Positions 51,970 to 61,257 of a stretch of 64,000 bases of DNA are shown here, piece by piece. Every line of letters begins with the position of its first letter. Positions within the stretch are counted from its first letter, which is position 1. The notes below the pieces were generated by a model, which had not been told where the DNA came from, made no database searches, and saw nothing but the letters and a program-made list of their open reading frames with translations. Made by a program: the position numbers and the translations under genes. This stretch comes from an uncultured Roseibium sp. (GTDB lineage: Bacteria; Pseudomonadota; Alphaproteobacteria; Rhizobiales; Stappiaceae): NCBI RefSeq assembly GCF_947499295.1, contig NZ_CANMNP010000013.1, positions 62,001 through 126,000 on the forward strand. Reading direction: 5' to 3'.

Positions 51970-52965
51970 TTGTTGAATTCATGTTTTTTGTCCAAGGCCG
52001 GACTTTGTCTGGCTGCCGCCGCCGCCTTCGGTCTCGCGGGTGTCTCTGCAGCCACCGCTGAAACCGAATGGAACATGCCCACGCCTTATGGAGATGGAAA
52101 CTTTCACACCCAAAACATCAGCGCATTCGCTGAGGATGTAAAAGAAAAGACCGGAGGCTCGCTGAACATCCAGGTGCATTCCGCAGGCTCATTGTTCAAG
52201 CATCCAGAAATCAAAAATGCTGTTCGCAAAGGCATTGCACCTATTGGCGAAGTGCTGGTGTCGCGCCTTTCCAATGAAGATGCGGTCTTTGGGGTTGATT
52301 CAGTGCCGTTTCTTGCACCTTCCTATGATGACGCATGGAAGCTTTATCAGGCCTCCAAGCCTGCGCTTGAAGAAAAACTCGGTGAACAGGGGCTGCAGCT
52401 GCTTTATGCTGTGCCATGGCCGCCCCAAGGTATCTACGCCAAAAAAGAAGTTGCGAAGCTTGACGACATGAAGGGGCTCAAAATACGGGCCTATAATGCT
52501 GCAACGGAGCGATTTGCCATTCTGGCAGGGGGCATTACGGCGCAGATCGAAGTTCCGGATATCCCCACGGCGTTCTCAACTGGTCGGGTGGATGCCATGA
52601 TCACGTCCCCGTCGACTGGTGCCAATTCAAAGGCCTGGGATTTTCTGACGCACTATCATGATACACAGGCCTGGTTGCCGAAAAACATGGTCATCGTCAA
52701 CAAGCGTGCCTTTGATGGATTGAGCGACACAGAGAAGACTGCGGTTCTTGAGGCTGCAGAAGTCGCAGAAACACGCGGATGGGAAGCCTCAAAGGTTGAG
52801 ACGAAAAGCAAGACCAACGTTCTGGCCGAAAACGGCATTACAGTTGTGCAACCGAGCACCCAGTTGATTGAAGAGCTCGCGGCAATTGGCGAAACCATGG
52901 CGAGTGAGTGGCAGGAGCAAGCCGGCGCAACCGGCGCAGCTGTACTTGAAGCTTACAAAAAATAG
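51970..52965 (+). CDS. dctP: TRAP transporter binding protein DctP
   Basis: A 331-residue periplasmic binding protein with signal peptide (cleavage near ATA-ET). Family features: FHTQNISAFAEDVKEKTGGSLNIQVHSAGSLFKH, and the carboxylate-binding arginine region MKGLKIRAYNAATERF near residue 170. A TTG start at 51970 is supported by AGAGGAGA upstream; a second TTG follows directly. The ligand would be a carboxylate, and co-regulation with the hydantoinase suggests a cyclic amide acid such as 5-oxoproline or a relative (inference). Confidence 0.88.
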   Translation: MLNSCFLSKAGLCLAAAAAFGLAGVSAATAETEWNMPTPYGDGNFHTQNISAFAEDVKEKTGGSLNIQVHSAGSLFKHPEIKNAVRKGIAPIGEVLVSRLSNEDAVFGVDSVPFLAPSYDDAWKLYQASKPALEEKLGEQGLQLLYAVPWPPQGIYAKKEVAKLDDMKGLKIRAYNAATERFAILAGGITAQIEVPDIPTAFSTGRVDAMITSPSTGANSKAWDFLTHYHDTQAWLPKNMVIVNKRAFDGLSDTEKTAVLEAAEVAETRGWEASKVETKSKTNVLAENGITVVQPSTQLIEELAAIGETMASEWQEQAGATGAAVLEAYKK

Positions 52966-52977
52966 ACAGGCTTCTTG

Positions 52978-53005
52978 CGCCGGACCAAAAAGGTCCGGCG
53001 TTTTT
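52978..53005 (+). terminator. Rho-independent-type hairpin between dctP and dctQ
   Basis: CGCCGGACC-AAAAA-GGTCCGGCG is a perfect 9-bp GC-rich stem followed by five Ts (53001-53005). Placed between dctP and dctQ it probably works as an attenuator, making binding protein in excess over the membrane subunits. Confidence 0.85.
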
Positions 53006-53037
53006 CATTCTAGCGTCTAATCCGACGGGGGAAGCGG

Positions 53038-53595
53038 ATGCGAAAGGCATTGAACGCGCTTTATCAAGCGTCAACGGTTCTGGCTGCCAGTTGCCTTGTG
53101 GCCATTTCATCACTTGTAGTTCTTCAGGTGGTCGGACGAATGTTCGATTGGGCTAGGACTGTCCTCAGCCTGGAGCCATTGGGACTGCAAATCCCCTCTC
53201 TTGCAGAATTCGCAGGTTTCCTGCTGGTGGGCGCCTCCTTTCTCGCCCTTGCCGGAACGCTACGCAATGGGGACCATATTCGCGTTTCGATCCTGCTTCA
53301 GGCCGTAAAGCCTCCTGCGGCACGTTTGTTGAACATCTGGGTGCTAGCGCTTGCTCTTGCACTGGCTTCGTTCTTCACATGGCACACTGGCATGCTGGCC
53401 TATGACAGTTTTCAGTTTGATGAGACTTCGGTGGGCATCATTCCGGTGCCGCTCGTCTACCCTCAGCTCGTGATGACATTCGGTTTGCTTGTCTATTCGA
53501 TATCGCTTGCCGACGATTTGATCGTAGCAATTACCGGCGGTGCCCCGAGCTTTGAAACTGCCGTCAGATCCGATCCGATCGAGGGGAGCGAATAA
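53038..53595 (+). CDS. dctQ: TRAP transporter small subunit DctQ
   Basis: A 185-residue protein with four membrane helices, typical of DctQ. The segment SLAEFAGFLLVGASFLALAGTLRNGDHIRVSILLQ carries the family consensus (AEF ... LRxGxHIRV). GGGGAAG precedes the ATG, and its TAA overlaps the dctM start. It forms the inner-membrane complex with DctM. Confidence 0.9.
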   Translation: MRKALNALYQASTVLAASCLVAISSLVVLQVVGRMFDWARTVLSLEPLGLQIPSLAEFAGFLLVGASFLALAGTLRNGDHIRVSILLQAVKPPAARLLNIWVLALALALASFFTWHTGMLAYDSFQFDETSVGIIPVPLVYPQLVMTFGLLVYSISLADDLIVAITGGAPSFETAVRSDPIEGSE

Positions 53596-54899
53596 TGGAC
53601 CTTTCCTGGATAGCTGCATTTTTGGGTCTGGGAATGCTGGCTGCGCTCGCAACCGGCATTTGGGTTGCTGTCGCTCTATTTGCGGTTGCTCTGGCGGCAA
53701 TGATGGCGCTGGTTTCAGTTCCAGCAGGCTCGGTCATGTCCACGACGGTTTGGGGGGCGGCAAATTCTTGGGACCTGACCGCCTTACCGATGTTTATCTG
53801 GATGGGCGAAATCCTGTTTCGATCCAGGTTGTCGGAGGACATGTTTGCCGGGTTGTCGCCCTGGATGAGAAGCCTGCCCGGTCGCTTGCTGCATGTGAAC
53901 ATTCTCGGATGCGGAATTTTTGCGGCGGTTTCCGGATCTTCGGCGGCAACAACTGCTACCGTGGGGCGCATGTCGCTGCCGGAGCTGAAACAGCGCGGCT
54001 ATGACGAACGTATGGCCATTGGTACGCTGGCAGGGTCCGGCACGCTCGGTCTTTTGATCCCACCCTCGATCATATTGATTGTTTATGGTGCGGCCACAGA
54101 GCAATCTATTGCACGTCTTTTCATGGCGGGAGTACTCCCGGGCGCGATGCTGTGCCTGCTTTTCATGGGCTATGTTGCTTTGTGGGCGATGATGAACAAG
54201 GGCAAGATGCCTCCGCAAGAGGCGGCGGTTCCCTTCCTTGAACGTGTTTATGCAACCAGGCGACTCTTTCCGGTCATTGCATTGATTGTCGGTGTGATCG
54301 GTTCGATTTATGCGGGCCTGGCCTCCCCTACAGAGGCAGCCGCAATTGGCGTCATGCTGTCACTTCTGCTGTCCTGGATGTCCGGCACATTATCTCGTGA
54401 AAGCTTTGCGCAGGCATTGATGGGTGCGACGCGGACCTCTTGCATGATAGCGTTCATTCTGGCTGGGGCTGCGTTTCTGACGGTTGCAATGGCGTTTACC
54501 GGCATTCCTCGGGAACTTGCCGCGTGGATCGGTTCCATGGAGCTTTCGCCCTACGCACTCTTGATCGCTCTCACGTTGTTTTTTGTCGTGCTGGGATGCT
54601 TTCTGGACGGAATTTCCGTAGTGGTACTGACCACATCCGTGATCCTTCCCATGGTGGAACAGGCGGGGCTGGACCTCATCTGGTTCGGTATCTATCTGGT
54701 TCTGGTTGTCGAAATGAGCCAAATTACTCCGCCGGTCGGTTTCAATCTTTTCGTGCTTCAAGGGATGACAGGGCGCAACATTTTCACAGTGGCGCGCATG
54801 GCTTTGCCATTCTTCTTGTTGATGATCGTGGCCGTTGTCCTGATTGTTACATTTCCGGGCTTGGCTCTTTGGTTGCCGCAGACAATGCTAAGCAACTAA
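53595..54899 (+). CDS. dctM: TRAP transporter large subunit DctM
   Basis: A 434-residue permease with about twelve helices. Family motifs: LTALPMFIWMGEILFRS, AAVSGSSAATTATVGRMSLPEL near 110-135, GTLAGSGTLGLLIPPSIILIVYG, and near the end VVEMSQITPPVGFNLFVLQG. It overlaps dctQ by one base (TAATG). It moves the substrate with sodium ions after delivery by DctP. Confidence 0.94.
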   Translation: MDLSWIAAFLGLGMLAALATGIWVAVALFAVALAAMMALVSVPAGSVMSTTVWGAANSWDLTALPMFIWMGEILFRSRLSEDMFAGLSPWMRSLPGRLLHVNILGCGIFAAVSGSSAATTATVGRMSLPELKQRGYDERMAIGTLAGSGTLGLLIPPSIILIVYGAATEQSIARLFMAGVLPGAMLCLLFMGYVALWAMMNKGKMPPQEAAVPFLERVYATRRLFPVIALIVGVIGSIYAGLASPTEAAAIGVMLSLLLSWMSGTLSRESFAQALMGATRTSCMIAFILAGAAFLTVAMAFTGIPRELAAWIGSMELSPYALLIALTLFFVVLGCFLDGISVVVLTTSVILPMVEQAGLDLIWFGIYLVLVVEMSQITPPVGFNLFVLQGMTGRNIFTVARMALPFFLLMIVAVVLIVTFPGLALWLPQTMLSN

Positions 54900-54926
54900 T
54901 GAAAGCCTGCCCGGAGGTCTCTGAAA

Positions 54927-55475
54927 TTGACGGATAAACCCGACGCTAAACCAGTACAAAAGAAAGATGCCAATATCGGGCCTGTAGTGTCGGCCGCTCA
55001 TCTGGCTTCCGGGGCAATGCCTGCGCTCTCCGAGATCGAGTTTGCGGTCACGATGATGGTCAACGCCTACCACCGCTGGATGGTGCGCTGTATGTCGGCG
55101 AGCGGTTCTGAAGGCCTTGGTCCTCTCGATGTTCTGGTGCTGCATTCTGTCAATCACCGGGGGCGGGCCAAGACACTTTCGGATATTTGTCTTGTTCTCA
55201 ATATCGAGGATACGCACACCGTGACCTATGCTCTCAAAAAGCTCGAAAAAGCCAAACTGATAGCGTCGGGCAGGAGAGGCAAAGAAAAAACGGCGGAGAT
55301 CACCTCAGCAGGTGAAACTGCCTGCCTGGAATACAGGCGCTTGCGTGAAGCTTTGCTGGTTGAGCCCATGAAGTCACTCGGACTTGATGAAAGCGAGTTG
55401 TCTCGTCTGGCCGCGACTTTGCGGCTCGTATCCGGCAATTATGATCAAGCTGCCCGCGCCGCTGCGGCCATGTAA
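54927..55475 (+). CDS. MarR-like winged-helix regulator of the TRAP operon
   Basis: A 182-residue protein starting TTG with GGAGG about ten bases upstream. The winged-helix part is SDICLVLNIEDTHTVTYALKKLEKAKLIASGRRGKEKTAEITSAGE, a MarR-type recognition helix and wing; an N-terminal tail of about 30 residues is charged. It lies 27 bases after dctM and probably controls this operon, and perhaps the hydantoinase gene, through the shared 18-bp element. That assignment is inference from linkage. Confidence 0.82.
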   Translation: MTDKPDAKPVQKKDANIGPVVSAAHLASGAMPALSEIEFAVTMMVNAYHRWMVRCMSASGSEGLGPLDVLVLHSVNHRGRAKTLSDICLVLNIEDTHTVTYALKKLEKAKLIASGRRGKEKTAEITSAGETACLEYRRLREALLVEPMKSLGLDESELSRLAATLRLVSGNYDQAARAAAAM

Positions 55476-55541
55476 ATTGTCGCTTGCGAGTTGGGCTCAT
55501 ATTTTTGTTGTATATTCCAAAATTTCTTGTAATACCGAATT

Positions 55542-55883
55542 ATGGACGATCAAAACGCTGTTTCGGCGCTGGGCGCACTCGCTCAGGACAACAGGCTTGC
55601 TGCCTTTCGATTGTTGATGCAGCAAGGACCGAACGGCTTGCCGTCCGGAGACGTCGCCATGCGATTGAACGTGCCGCCGACCCGTATGTCGTTTCACTTG
55701 ACGACACTTGAGAGGGCCGGACTGCTCATTGCACGCCGTGATGGCAGGCATATCCACTATTCGGTTGATATTGATGCCATGAGGACCTTACTGGCTTTTC
55801 TCGTAGAGGATTGCTGCGGCAATGATCCGAGCGTCTGCGGTTTTTCACCCAGCACGATCTCCAGGCCCAAAAACGCTGTCTAG
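55542..55883 (+). CDS. arsR: ArsR arsenic-responsive repressor
   Basis: A 113-residue winged-helix repressor: LAQDNRLAAFRLLMQQGPNGLPSGDVAMRLNVPPTRMSFHLTTLERAGLLIARRDGRH. The C-terminal part carries EDCCGNDPSVCG, a Cys cluster resembling the As(III) site of ArsR proteins that bind through C-terminal cysteines. It precedes arsC and arsH on the same strand with 11-base spacing. Confidence 0.9.
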   Translation: MDDQNAVSALGALAQDNRLAAFRLLMQQGPNGLPSGDVAMRLNVPPTRMSFHLTTLERAGLLIARRDGRHIHYSVDIDAMRTLLAFLVEDCCGNDPSVCGFSPSTISRPKNAV

Positions 55884-55894
55884 GACCGGAAAAC

Positions 55895-56308
55895 ATGACA
55901 ATCACGATCTATCACAACCCCAAATGCGGCACGTCACGGAACACGCTTGAAATGATCCGCAAGTCAGGCATCGAGCCGCAGATAATCGAATATCTGAAAA
56001 CGCCTCCAAGCAGAGAAAAGCTTCTCGAGTTGATTGCCCAGATGGGTATTTCGGTGCGGGATCTTATTCGTCAGAAAGGAACGCCCTTTGAGGAACTTGG
56101 GCTTTCAGATGGCAAATGGACTGATGATCAACTGGTCGATTTTATGATGGAACATCCCATATTGATCAATCGACCGATTGTGGTGTCTGAAAAAGGGGTT
56201 CTTCTGTGTCGCCCTTCAGAAAAGGTGATGGACCTGCTCTCTACCGAAATCGGATCATTCACTAAGGAAGACGGTGAGATCGTGAACTCGGGATCCACGG
56301 ATGCCTGA
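55895..56308 (+). CDS. arsC: Glutaredoxin-dependent arsenate reductase ArsC
   Basis: A 137-residue ArsC of the glutaredoxin-coupled type. The catalytic Cys11 is in [12 protein letters not shown], and the arginine-bearing segments [17 protein letters not shown] and LCRPSEKV match the substrate-binding arginines of the family. It reduces arsenate to arsenite. It overlaps arsH by eight bases and follows arsR. No arsenite pump gene (acr3 or arsB) is in this operon. Confidence 0.93.
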   Translation: MTITIYHNPKCGTSRNTLEMIRKSGIEPQIIEYLKTPPSREKLLELIAQMGISVRDLIRQKGTPFEELGLSDGKWTDDQLVDFMMEHPILINRPIVVSEKGVLLCRPSEKVMDLLSTEIGSFTKEDGEIVNSGSTDA

Positions 56309-57041
56309 TCTCGATCTGGTCGGAAACGGACTGCGAAATGTCATCAAAACCGACATAGCGCCCATTGCGGGCGATCGGCTCATGTCGTTGAACGACGAGA
56401 TGCACGCTCCTCGTGTTCTGTTGCTTTATGGATCTCTGAGGGAACGTTCCTACAGCCGATTTTTGGTTCACGAGGCTGAAAGGATATTGAACGCCTTCAG
56501 AGCAGAAACCCGGATCTTTGACCCTGAAGGCTTGCCATTGCCGGATGATGCTGAAATCGACCACGCAAAAGTGGCTGAACTCAGGGAGCTGTGCAATTGG
56601 TCGGAAGCCCAGGTTTGGTGTTCTCCAGAGCGGCATGGTGCGATGACCGGAGTATTGAAATCCCAGATTGACTGGATCCCTCTCAGCACTGGAGCTATTC
56701 GGCCCACTCAGGGCAAAACGCTTGCACTCATGCAGGTTTCGGGCGGATCTCAATCCTTCAACGCGCTCAATCAGATGCGAATTCTCGGCCGTTGGATGCG
56801 CATGGTCACAGTTCCCAACCAATCGTCTGTTCCAAAGGCTTATCAGGAATTTGACGAAGACGGGCGTATGAAACCGTCTCCTCTTTACGATCGCGTTGTC
56901 GATGTCATGGAAGAGTTGATGAAATTTACGCTGTTGGTTCGCGGCAGATCCACTTATCTCGTGGATAGGTACTCGGAACGCAAGGCAGATCGTGAAAAAC
57001 GCTCGGCCGCTTCAGAAGCCGCGCTGGGTGTTGCCCGCTGA
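56301..57041 (+). CDS. arsH: ArsH NADPH-dependent organoarsenical oxidase/FMN reductase
   Basis: A 246-residue flavodoxin-fold protein of the ArsH family: [25 protein letters not shown] (phosphate loop), [24 protein letters not shown] and [25 protein letters not shown], followed by [11 protein letters not shown] and [13 protein letters not shown]. ArsH oxidises trivalent organoarsenicals and reduces quinones with NADPH. It closes the arsRCH operon and converges with the GGDEF-EAL gene. Confidence 0.93.
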   Translation: MPDLDLVGNGLRNVIKTDIAPIAGDRLMSLNDEMHAPRVLLLYGSLRERSYSRFLVHEAERILNAFRAETRIFDPEGLPLPDDAEIDHAKVAELRELCNWSEAQVWCSPERHGAMTGVLKSQIDWIPLSTGAIRPTQGKTLALMQVSGGSQSFNALNQMRILGRWMRMVTVPNQSSVPKAYQEFDEDGRMKPSPLYDRVVDVMEELMKFTLLVRGRSTYLVDRYSERKADREKRSAASEAALGVAR

Positions 57042-57056
57042 TCGAACCCGTTCCGA

Positions 57057-59219
57057 TTATCCGGCCGTTTTCAGTTCCGCGTTTTTCTCAGTCGCTGGGT
57101 CTTCCATCGGCTTTGAACTTTGAGCGAGTTCCGGAGCAAGCCGGATTTTCGGAGATTTAGCCCGCCGAACCATGTTTTGGGGGAACCACAAACCGCCTTC
57201 TTCGTTTAATGGAAAGACTGGGTATTCGGCTTCATGCCGTGTCACCTCGTCGGGTTTGCCGAACATGTATCCCTGCACCAAATCACAACCGGTTGCGCTC
57301 AGCAGCACAGCCTGTTCTTCGGTTTCAACACCTTCTGCAGTGATGACAACATCGAGCGAACGTCCAAGGCCCACAATGGATGTGACAATGGCGTCCGTGC
57401 TGGCATCTTTTCCGAGATTTTGAATAAAGGCCTTGTCGATCTTGATTTTGTCGAATGGAAACAGGCTGAGATAGCTGAGCGATGAGTAGCCTGTTCCGAA
57501 ATCGTCCATGGCAATCGACACACCCATGTCTCGGATTTGCCTCAGCGTTTCAACAACGGCGTCTGTGTTTGAGATGAGAAGGCTTTCTGTAACTTCGATC
57601 TCAAGCCGGTGCGGATCAAGTCCTGAGTTCCTGAGCGCAGTTGCGACGCGGTGCTGTGTTTCACCCGCAATGAACTGAGCTGCTGAAACGTTGACCGCAA
57701 TACGTCGGCTCTTGTCTTCCCAAAGTGCGGCCTCCAGACAGGCATGATTCAGGACCCAAGTGCCAATCTCTTCGATAAGTCCTGTATCTTCGGCTATTGG
57801 AATGAATATGTCCGGACGAATGGTACCTTTGGCCGGATGATCCCAGCGGATCAGTGCTTCATAGCCCTTCAACTCCCCGTCGCGCAAAGAGTACTGCGGT
57901 TGGTATAGCAGTTTGAACTGGTTGAACTTAAGGGCCTTGGACAGGCCTTCCTCGACTTCTTTCCTTTTTTGAGCTTCGGCGTCGAGCTCAGCGGTGTACC
58001 AGGAAAATGTCGACCGGCCGCTGTGTTTTGCCCGGTAGAGGGCAAGGTCGGCGCAATGGAGCAGTCGCGATGCCCTCCAGGATCCGTCTGTTGCGCGTGC
58101 AATCCCGACAGAAAGCGAGATCTTGATGTCCTTGCCGTCTATTGTGCAAGGGGCATCGGTGGCCGCAATCATGTCCGCTGCAAGGCGGGTCATGCGGGCC
58201 GGATCCGAAATTGACGTCAACATGACCGCGAATTCGTCGCCAGACAGACGGGCAACAAGGTGATTGTTGAAGACAGATTTCAAACGCTCGCCGACAATCT
58301 GCAGAAACACGTCACCTGTTCCATGGCCGTACGTGTCGTTGATTTCCTTGAATTTGTCGACGTCGATCAACATGACGCCAATGTTGGAGGCTTTGGCCTG
58401 TGACAGACGTAGAGCTTCCGTCAAACGTGCATTGAATACGGCCCGGTTCGGCAGCCCGGTGAGCGTGTCGTGGTGAGCGAGATATTGAATGTCGCGATTT
58501 GTGCGCACCTGATCATAAAACCGCATCCACAAGAGAAAGCCTGCAAACACGATGGAGGCAAGGCAGAGGCCACCGATGGCCGCGCTGATTGACCAAATAA
58601 GAGGTGTCAGGCTTGTAAGGAGTTCCGACTGGGTCACCAATATGAGCAGACCGGGCACGTTCGGACCGATGTTTTCAGGTCTGTAAGCAAGCACAGCATT
58701 CGGCCCGAATTTCCCGAACAACGTCATGTCCGGCACGGCTGTCAGCAACTTTGAAGAATTCAATGCAGTGCGTGCGCTGGTCAGCGTGTCAGCAGAAACC
58801 AGCGTGTTGGCTTTGTACCAGTCAATCTTGCCGAAGCCGGTATCGAATTTCTCGGCGCTCGATGTTGAGCCGGGAAAGACAAGTGCTGCGTCCAGGACTT
58901 CGGACCGCCCCATCTTAAGCTGCAACATGTCTCTGATGTTGTTCAAAGTGCTTGTGGGCAGCAGGGATGTCGGCTCTTGTGCCTTGGATAAACGGAGCTG
59001 ACTAACCTTCGGCAGCGCCGGCTGACGATCCTGCTGCAAGGACACAAGCATGTCCTGTATGGATTTCTCATACGGGATGAAGGCTTGTTCCAAACCACGC
59101 ACAACCAGCCAATGGGTCAGCAGTCGGTTACTGGCATAGACCCCCAGCGCCAATGTCAGAACCAGTGACATCGATATGAAAAATATTACAATGTTTCTTC
59201 TGACCAGGGGGGCAGCCAT
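57057..59219 (-). CDS. Membrane GGDEF-EAL cyclic-di-GMP protein
   Basis: A 720-residue membrane protein. Two membrane helices (about 10-30 and 205-230) enclose a periplasmic sensor domain, followed by a GGDEF domain (about 245-400) with DTLTGLPNRAVF and RLSGDEFAVML, i.e. SGDEF instead of GGDEF, and an EAL domain (about 425-670) with YEALIRW, NVSAAQF, DDFGTGYSSLSYL and KIDKAFI. The EAL motif looks intact, so phosphodiesterase activity is likely; the cyclase active-site variant may or may not be active. It probably governs attachment or motility in response to an outside cue. Confidence 0.92.
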   Translation of the reverse strand: MAAPLVRRNIVIFFISMSLVLTLALGVYASNRLLTHWLVVRGLEQAFIPYEKSIQDMLVSLQQDRQPALPKVSQLRLSKAQEPTSLLPTSTLNNIRDMLQLKMGRSEVLDAALVFPGSTSSAEKFDTGFGKIDWYKANTLVSADTLTSARTALNSSKLLTAVPDMTLFGKFGPNAVLAYRPENIGPNVPGLLILVTQSELLTSLTPLIWSISAAIGGLCLASIVFAGFLLWMRFYDQVRTNRDIQYLAHHDTLTGLPNRAVFNARLTEALRLSQAKASNIGVMLIDVDKFKEINDTYGHGTGDVFLQIVGERLKSVFNNHLVARLSGDEFAVMLTSISDPARMTRLAADMIAATDAPCTIDGKDIKISLSVGIARATDGSWRASRLLHCADLALYRAKHSGRSTFSWYTAELDAEAQKRKEVEEGLSKALKFNQFKLLYQPQYSLRDGELKGYEALIRWDHPAKGTIRPDIFIPIAEDTGLIEEIGTWVLNHACLEAALWEDKSRRIAVNVSAAQFIAGETQHRVATALRNSGLDPHRLEIEVTESLLISNTDAVVETLRQIRDMGVSIAMDDFGTGYSSLSYLSLFPFDKIKIDKAFIQNLGKDASTDAIVTSIVGLGRSLDVVITAEGVETEEQAVLLSATGCDLVQGYMFGKPDEVTRHEAEYPVFPLNEEGGLWFPQNMVRRAKSPKIRLAPELAQSSKPMEDPATEKNAELKTAG

Positions 59220-59482
59220 TCGGCGTATTACCAGTATCTCAACATAAGTGCGAAAATTTTAGTCGCAATTCCTTTAACCATCATGAATCCCCATTGGGAA
59301 TCAGGGCTATATTTGCTTATCTCAATTGTCTTCAGTCCCAGTCACGCTGTTGATCATGGCCAGTTGCCACCATGATCACTGGTCAAACATCCCTGTGGTG
59401 GATAAGAGTGTTGTGAGCAATTGAATCAGATGGATTGGGCTGGCCAGAACTTTCTGGTGCTATTCCGAATAGGAGCGCATGG

Positions 59483-60175
59483 GTGAGCGTCTGGAGCAGC
59501 CTGGGCAGTATTGTAAGTTCTATTGGTACGGGTGGAGCTCAATTCGTCGACCGGCTCGTACAGCTTGTGCTGGCACGCCCGGAAGGCACCAGCAGTGTTG
59601 GCTTTACCGTTGCAATGATCGCCTTGTCGGCCAAGATGGCAAAGGCCGATGGGGTTGTTACAACCGATGAGATCATCGCGTTTCGGGAGCTTTTCGAAGT
59701 TCCACCGAAAGAAGAGCGCAATGTTGCCCGCCTTTTCAATCTGGCGCAGGAAGATGTCGCCGGATTTGAAGTCTATGCCAAGAAGCTGGCTGATCTGTTT
59801 CCCTACGATCACAAGACTTTGCTCGACATTCTTGACGGCCTGTTTCACATCGCCAAGGCCGATGGTGTCGTTCACGAAAGCGAAGTCGGCTACCTTTCAA
59901 AAGTGGCTGAAGTCTTTGGACTGGACGAACGAGAGTTTTCAAAAGTCCTCGCGCGTCACGTTCGCAAGGACGGAAATCCTTATGATGTCCTCGGGCTTGG
60001 ACCTGACGCCAGCAATGCCGACCTCAAGGCTCATTATCGCCGGGAGGTTCAGGAAACCCATCCGGACCGCTTGATAGCCAGGGGTGTTCCAGAAGAATTC
60101 GTCCGCATTGCGAATGACCGGCTCGCCGCGTTGAACAACGCCTGGGCACAAATCAGCGCGGAAAGGGGTATATGA
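59483..60175 (+). CDS. TerB/J-domain protein (DjlA-like)
   Basis: A 230-residue cytosolic protein starting at GTG 59483, supported by AGGAG seven bases upstream. A TerB-like domain (about 45-150; MAKADGVVTTDEIIAFRELF and IAKADGVVHESEVGYLSKV) is followed by a C-terminal J domain with NPYDVLGLGPDASNADLKAHYRREVQETHPDRLIARG, including the HPD tripeptide needed to stimulate DnaK. It overlaps the amidase gene by four bases. The order is common in alphaproteobacteria; a link to envelope stress is inferred. Confidence 0.9.
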   Translation: MSVWSSLGSIVSSIGTGGAQFVDRLVQLVLARPEGTSSVGFTVAMIALSAKMAKADGVVTTDEIIAFRELFEVPPKEERNVARLFNLAQEDVAGFEVYAKKLADLFPYDHKTLLDILDGLFHIAKADGVVHESEVGYLSKVAEVFGLDEREFSKVLARHVRKDGNPYDVLGLGPDASNADLKAHYRREVQETHPDRLIARGVPEEFVRIANDRLAALNNAWAQISAERGI

Positions 60176-60936
60176 GCGCCTTAACAGATACGGGAGTTCC
60201 AGCGAGGGTTCATCCGTCTCCCAATCACGGCCCACGAGCTAACGGTGCCCAAATCGATATGGTCGTTTTGCACTATACGGGCATGCAATCAGCGGAAGCC
60301 GCTTTACAGAGGCTATGTGATCCTCGAGCAGAAGTGTCTGCACACTACTTTGTTGACGAAGATGGATCGATCCTCCAGTGCGTTCCGGAGGCCCGGCGTG
60401 CATGGCATGCGGGGCAAGGTTCCTGGAAAGGTGAAACGGATACGAACTCCCGCTCGATCGGCGTTGAAATCGTCAATCCGGGACACGAATTTGGGTACCG
60501 TTCTTTCCCAACCGCCCAAGTCGCTGCAGTTATCGAGCTTGTCAGCGACATTTGTAGAAGACACGGAATTCAGCCCTGGATGGTTTTGGGACATTCCGAC
60601 ATCGCTCCGGAACGAAAAGTGGACCCTGGAGAGTTGTTCCCTTGGGACCGCCTGGCCGCATCCGGGGTCGGGCACTTCGTCGATCCGAGCCCGATTGGCA
60701 GCGGATTGATGATGCAGGAAGGCGATAGCGGTCAGCCTGTAGAGGCTCTTCAGTCCATGCTCGCTCTTTACGGCTACGAGGTCGCCGTCAGCGGTGATTT
60801 CAGTACCCAGACAAAGCATGCCGTTTCCGCGTTTCAACGGCACTTCCGCCCTGAAAAGGTGGATGGGGTGGTTGACAGATCAACGATCGAGACATTGCAC
60901 GGCCTTCTGAAAAGGTTGCCGTCGCTCGCGAGTTGA
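60172..60936 (+). CDS. N-acetylmuramoyl-L-alanine amidase (AmiD-like) with peptidoglycan-binding domain
   Basis: A 254-residue zinc amidase of the Amidase_2 family. Zinc ligands are recognised as His in VVLHYTG (about 34) and in VLGHSDIAPERKVDPG (about 145, plus Asp), with HAGQGSWKG in between. The C terminus is a PG-binding domain (GDSGQPVEALQSMLALYGYEV ... AVSAFQRHF). No signal peptide is visible, so it may act in the cytosol in peptidoglycan recycling, as AmpD does. It is coupled to the TerB/J gene. Confidence 0.9.
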   Translation: MSALTDTGVPARVHPSPNHGPRANGAQIDMVVLHYTGMQSAEAALQRLCDPRAEVSAHYFVDEDGSILQCVPEARRAWHAGQGSWKGETDTNSRSIGVEIVNPGHEFGYRSFPTAQVAAVIELVSDICRRHGIQPWMVLGHSDIAPERKVDPGELFPWDRLAASGVGHFVDPSPIGSGLMMQEGDSGQPVEALQSMLALYGYEVAVSGDFSTQTKHAVSAFQRHFRPEKVDGVVDRSTIETLHGLLKRLPSLAS

Positions 60937-61257
60937 ACCGGACAGACGTCTGAGAAAAACTGTTGGCTCAAAGTTCGTTCACGCAACTGTTGAAATTATG
61001 CTGCGCTGCGGCAAGAAAGACTTCTGATTCGCCAGATGGCGTCACAGTCTTTCTCCAATTTGCCAACCAAACGCCCTGTTGCCTGCCCAATTTCGTCAAA
61101 ATTTGCAGTTTCTGACGAATTTTTGCGCCGAAACTCCGAGAGAATTCGAAATAAATTGAAATAAATCGTGATTGGGAGGTGCCCAATTTTGTCCCATAGC
61201 TCCGTCATTTCTCCGCCTCGAAATCAACAACACCAAAAACCAAAAGGGCTGGACTGA
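60937..61257. other. 320-base gap before the lytic transglycosylase
   Basis: No convincing gene. GAAATAAAT occurs twice (61148-61156 and 61158-61166), a direct repeat spaced by one helical turn, in the likely promoter of the transglycosylase. Leftward open frames here are not recognised. Confidence 0.4.
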
